Shown one piece after another: positions 61,723-64,000 of a stretch of DNA of 64,000 nt (its first letter is position 1; the number at the start of each line of letters is the position of its first letter). The notes under the pieces were generated by a model, which was given only the letters and a program-made list of their open reading frames with translations, searched no databases and was not told the origin of the DNA. The stretch comes from Vicinamibacteraceae bacterium (GTDB lineage Bacteria > Acidobacteriota > Thermoanaerobaculia > Multivoradales > Multivoraceae). The DNA is taken from contig JAAXHG010000015.1 of the NCBI GenBank assembly GCA_012270995.1, forward strand, positions 60,945-124,944. The letters are read 5' to 3'. A program made the position numbers and the translations under genes.

Positions 61723-63114
61723 AGCAGGGCTGGGGAGCAGGGCCGCGTCGGCGGATTCCTCAATGATCCGGTCGAGCTCCAGCTCGACACTCCCCGCGTC
61801 GGGCGGCGTCTCGACCTCGCCCGTCGTCACGAGGTCGAGCAACCGGCCCTCCTCGTCGAAGGCGCGGAAGATCGATCCCTCGCCGGACAGCTCGGCCATC
61901 CAGAAGTGCGGCTCGCTCGCCGAGCGCTCGATGTACCAGCGCTCCTCGGGGTCGACGGTCCGCGCGTCCATGCCCATGCAGCCGTCGCCGAGGTAGAGCA
62001 CGCCCTCGCCCTCCCCGACTACCTCTCCGAGCCGGATCGGATGGCTGCGCTTGAGGACGTGGTCGTGGTTCTCCAGCGCCACCGTCAACCGGCCCCGATC
62101 GAAGACCTCCTCCCACGCCTCACGACCCTCGGCCGAACCCTCATAAGACCGGTGAGCCGGATAGAGAGGGACGTGGTAGAGCGCGACCCTGTTCGGCAGG
62201 TCCGCGTCGGCCTCCAGGTGCGCCGCCAGCCACGCCGCCTGGTCCTGGTAAGGCACCAGGTGACCGCTGTCGAGCACGTACAGGGCCCCCACCGAGCCCA
62301 GACCACGCCGAAAGAACGTCGCCCCGCCTTCCTCGGGGAGCCCGCCCCCGGCCTGGTTCTGGCCGAACAGCCCGAAGTAGAAAGGTGCCTTCCGTTCCGG
62401 CGGCGCCGATGCGGGAACCCCGCCGTCCCGGCCGACGTTCACCTCGTGATTGCCGATCGAAAGCACCAGGGGCACCGTGTGGCCTTCCGGCGTAACCAAC
62501 GCCTCGGTGACGTGCTCGAGCCACGTCCGCCAGCGCGGCCACCGCGAAACGAGCCCGTTCGCGTAGGCCAGGTCGCCACCGATGACGAGCATGTGCGGCG
62601 ACTGCCCCGCCGCCTGCGCCAGAAGCGCCAGCGAAAGCGGTTCCGTGCCAACGTCGCCTCCCGCCGCCAGACGCACCGGACCTTCCCGCGGCACGGTGCG
62701 GAAGCTGCGCACGTTGCCCAGGGGCCGGCCCTCGGCCGTTGTCGTGAAGTCGTAGCTGGCGCCGGGTTCCAGGTCGCGCAGTTCGAAGTGGAACACGCGA
62801 ACGCCCGGGACACCTTCAATCTCGACGGCTGTCCCCGCAACCGAGGAGGCCTGACCCTCCGTCTCCGACGGACGCCATTCGACGCTGGCCGCCCCTGGCA
62901 GTCTCTGGTCCGAGCCGTCCGCCTCGACGACCAGGTTGACGGTCATCGTCGTCGACGTGTCGCCCTGCCAGGTCAGGTGGACCGAGTGCCAGGGCGGCTC
63001 GCCGCCGGGGGCGGAACATCCCGCAACGAGGAGCGCCGCGAGAACGACGGTCGATGGCGTTGAGAGTCGCAGACGTCGAAGTCTAGCGCGGAAGAACCTA
63101 CGGTGCGGCTTCAC
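61663..63114 (-). CDS. purple acid phosphatase-like metallophosphoesterase lipoprotein
   Basis: A 483-residue lipoprotein (STVVLAALLVAGCSAP). An Fn3-like domain (VHLTWQGDTSTTMTVNLVV) is followed by the metallophosphoesterase core: AAGGDVGTE, VIGGDLAYANG, LSIGNHEVN, LYHVPLYP and a late ENHDHVLKRSHP. These match the five metal blocks of purple acid phosphatases. It should hydrolyse phosphomonoesters at the cell surface. The C-terminal tail overlaps the S9 peptidase gene on the other strand, and the 5' end overlaps the LLM gene by 17 nt. Confidence 0.87.
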   Translation of the reverse strand: MKPHRRFFRARLRRLRLSTPSTVVLAALLVAGCSAPGGEPPWHSVHLTWQGDTSTTMTVNLVVEADGSDQRLPGAASVEWRPSETEGQASSVAGTAVEIEGVPGVRVFHFELRDLEPGASYDFTTTAEGRPLGNVRSFRTVPREGPVRLAAGGDVGTEPLSLALLAQAAGQSPHMLVIGGDLAYANGLVSRWPRWRTWLEHVTEALVTPEGHTVPLVLSIGNHEVNVGRDGGVPASAPPERKAPFYFGLFGQNQAGGGLPEEGGATFFRRGLGSVGALYVLDSGHLVPYQDQAAWLAAHLEADADLPNRVALYHVPLYPAHRSYEGSAEGREAWEEVFDRGRLTVALENHDHVLKRSHPIRLGEVVGEGEGVLYLGDGCMGMDARTVDPEERWYIERSASEPHFWMAELSGEGSIFRAFDEEGRLLDLVTTGEVETPPDAGSVELELDRIIEESADAALLPSPASLPLTQVAVAPVQHLGYDM

Positions 63115-63964
63115 GGAGTTGCTCCATCACGGCCTGCGCGTTCTCGGGCCGGCCGAGGTGCAGTCCCATGCCCGGCATCGGCGCCACCGGCACGAGAACG
63201 CGGGCGACACCCAGCTCGGCGAGCGACTGCAGGCTCGACAGGTCCTCGCCGATGCCCGTGGTGATCTCGAGCGCGTCCGGGTCGCGACCGTGCTCGGCGG
63301 CCACGTCCCGAGCGAGGCAGATCAGTTCGGCCGAGGCCCCGCGCGCGGGGAAGAACCCGTCTCCCAACCGGCCCGCGCGTCGCGCCGCCGGCTTCGAGTG
63401 GCCGCCGACGATGATCGGGACGCTGCCATTGACCGGCTGCGGGCGGCAGTACGCGGCGTCGAAGTGAACGTACTCGCCGTGGTAGGTGGGACGTTCGGCG
63501 CCCCAGAGTTCGCGCATCGCCTCGACGTACTCGTCGGTCCGGCGCCCCCGATCAGCGAACGGCGCGCCGATCGCGTCGAACTCCTCCTTCAACCAGCCGA
63601 CGCCGATCCCCAGCAGGAGCCGTCCTCCGGTCAGGTGATCGAGGGTCGCGATCTGTTTGGCCGCGACCACCGGATTGTGCTGGGGCACGATCAGGATCCC
63701 GGTACCGAAGCGGATCCGCCGCGTCCGGGAGGCGACGAACGCCATCCAGATCAACGGGTCGGGCAGCGGAAAGTCGTCCCGGCCGCCGGCCATCTTGCCG
63801 TCCGGCGAATACGGATAGGCCGATTCGTACCCGCCGGGCACGACTGTGTGTTCCACCGTCCAGATCGACTCGAAGCCCGCCTCGTCCGCGGCAACTGTCA
63901 ACTCCACCGCCAGGCCCGGGTCGACGAAACGTCCCGTGTTGCAGTAGCGGAGTCCGAACTTCAT
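63098..63964 (-). CDS. LLM class F420-dependent oxidoreductase
   Basis: A 288-residue F420-dependent luciferase-like oxidoreductase. Typical stretches are KFGLRYCNTGRFVDP, GFESIWTVEHTVVPGGY, GTGILIVPQHNPVVAAKQ, GGRLLLGIGVGWLKEEFDA and PIIVGGHSKPAARRAGRLGDG. It probably reduces or oxidises an unidentified small molecule, and shares a transcript with the phosphatase gene downstream. It starts 36 nt from the right edge. Confidence 0.92.
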   Translation of the reverse strand: MKFGLRYCNTGRFVDPGLAVELTVAADEAGFESIWTVEHTVVPGGYESAYPYSPDGKMAGGRDDFPLPDPLIWMAFVASRTRRIRFGTGILIVPQHNPVVAAKQIATLDHLTGGRLLLGIGVGWLKEEFDAIGAPFADRGRRTDEYVEAMRELWGAERPTYHGEYVHFDAAYCRPQPVNGSVPIIVGGHSKPAARRAGRLGDGFFPARGASAELICLARDVAAEHGRDPDALEITTGIGEDLSSLQSLAELGVARVLVPVAPMPGMGLHLGRPENAQAVMEQLREAAP

Positions 63965-63982
63965 AGGTCGCGCAGTCTAGGG

Positions 63983-64000
63983 CCTGTTCACACTAACAGG
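63983..64000. repeat. inverted repeat at the window edge
   Basis: CCTGTT-CACACT-AACAGG is a perfect 6-bp inverted repeat ending at the last base. It may be an insertion-sequence end or a terminator continuing beyond the window. Confidence 0.3.

Noticed and set aside
1-64000. CRISPR arrays, tRNA or rRNA genes
   Set aside because: No regularly spaced direct repeats, tRNA-like cloverleaf ends or rRNA-like stretches were seen on reading.

Overview
The window is a high-GC bacterial chromosome segment with no rRNA, tRNA, CRISPR array or intact transposase that I can recognise. Genes are densely packed, and many are translationally coupled through 4-nt overlaps (ATGA, GTGA, CTGA, TTGA). Several features suggest an uncultured Acidobacteriota-like bacterium, possibly marine or host-associated: three LLM-class flavin/F420 oxidoreductases, a PhoD-like phosphatase, a sulfatase-fold hydrolase, a cytochrome c/copper-monooxygenase-like lipid or small-molecule oxidase, a glutamyl-endopeptidase-like S9 peptidase, and many toxin-antitoxin loci. 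This assignment is inference from gene content only.

Layout. 1-3.8 kb: PhoD-like phosphatase coupled to an SDR dehydrogenase, then a PLP aminotransferase and a small membrane-anchored coiled-coil protein. 3.9-10.7 kb: a type III restriction-modification pair (Mod, Res) with a PIN-domain gene overlapping the end of res. 10.7-19.8 kb: an alkaline-phosphatase-superfamily hydrolase, a DUF1499 membrane protein, a FadJ-type beta-oxidation enzyme coupled to an LLM oxidoreductase, a secreted protein, a carboxylesterase and an MFS transporter. 19.8-20.6 kb: a VapBC-type pair with a palindromic operator. 20.8-31.5 kb: secreted and metabolic genes: DUF2911-like, cytochrome c/monooxygenase-like, DUF3604, outer-membrane porin, two-subunit aconitase X, acyl-CoA ligase, quinone oxidoreductase and LLM oxidoreductase. 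31.6-42.3 kb: a Phd/PIN pair, NHL lipoprotein, SEC-C protein, HupE/UreJ protein, serine hydrolase, an unnamed conserved family, a gene interrupted by one in-frame TGA, a methyltransferase, and a truncated copper amine oxidase followed by two hairpins. 42.5-47.8 kb: a nitrogen-control cluster (amtB, a PII gene, glnE). 47.9-58.0 kb: an unusual composite type I restriction-modification operon. 58.1-59.1 kb: HigBA and a solitary Phd antitoxin. 59.3-64 kb: S9 peptidase, purple-acid-phosphatase-like lipoprotein and an LLM oxidoreductase.

The most interesting region is the type I R-M operon. Running leftward it encodes hsdM, a frameshifted small gene, a DUF1828 protein, an HI0074/HepT-like protein, an HsdS with an N-terminal minimal nucleotidyltransferase domain (GS-x10-DxD), an AAA ATPase, a DUF4276/TOPRIM-like protein, and hsdR. 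The ATPase, TOPRIM-like and hsdR genes are coupled by 4-nt overlaps. The layout resembles a restriction system wired to a MNT/HepT-type toxin-antitoxin module and to an OLD/PARIS-like ATPase-nuclease pair, as if loss of restriction were guarded by abortive defence. That functional reading is inference.

The second point is the nitrogen cluster. The PII protein aligns without gaps to E. coli GlnB but has Glu instead of the uridylylated Tyr51, and the neighbouring GlnE carries about 220 extra residues between its two nucleotidyltransferase halves that look like two GlnD-type ACT domains. Together they suggest glutamine sensing built directly into GlnE rather than relayed by PII uridylylation.
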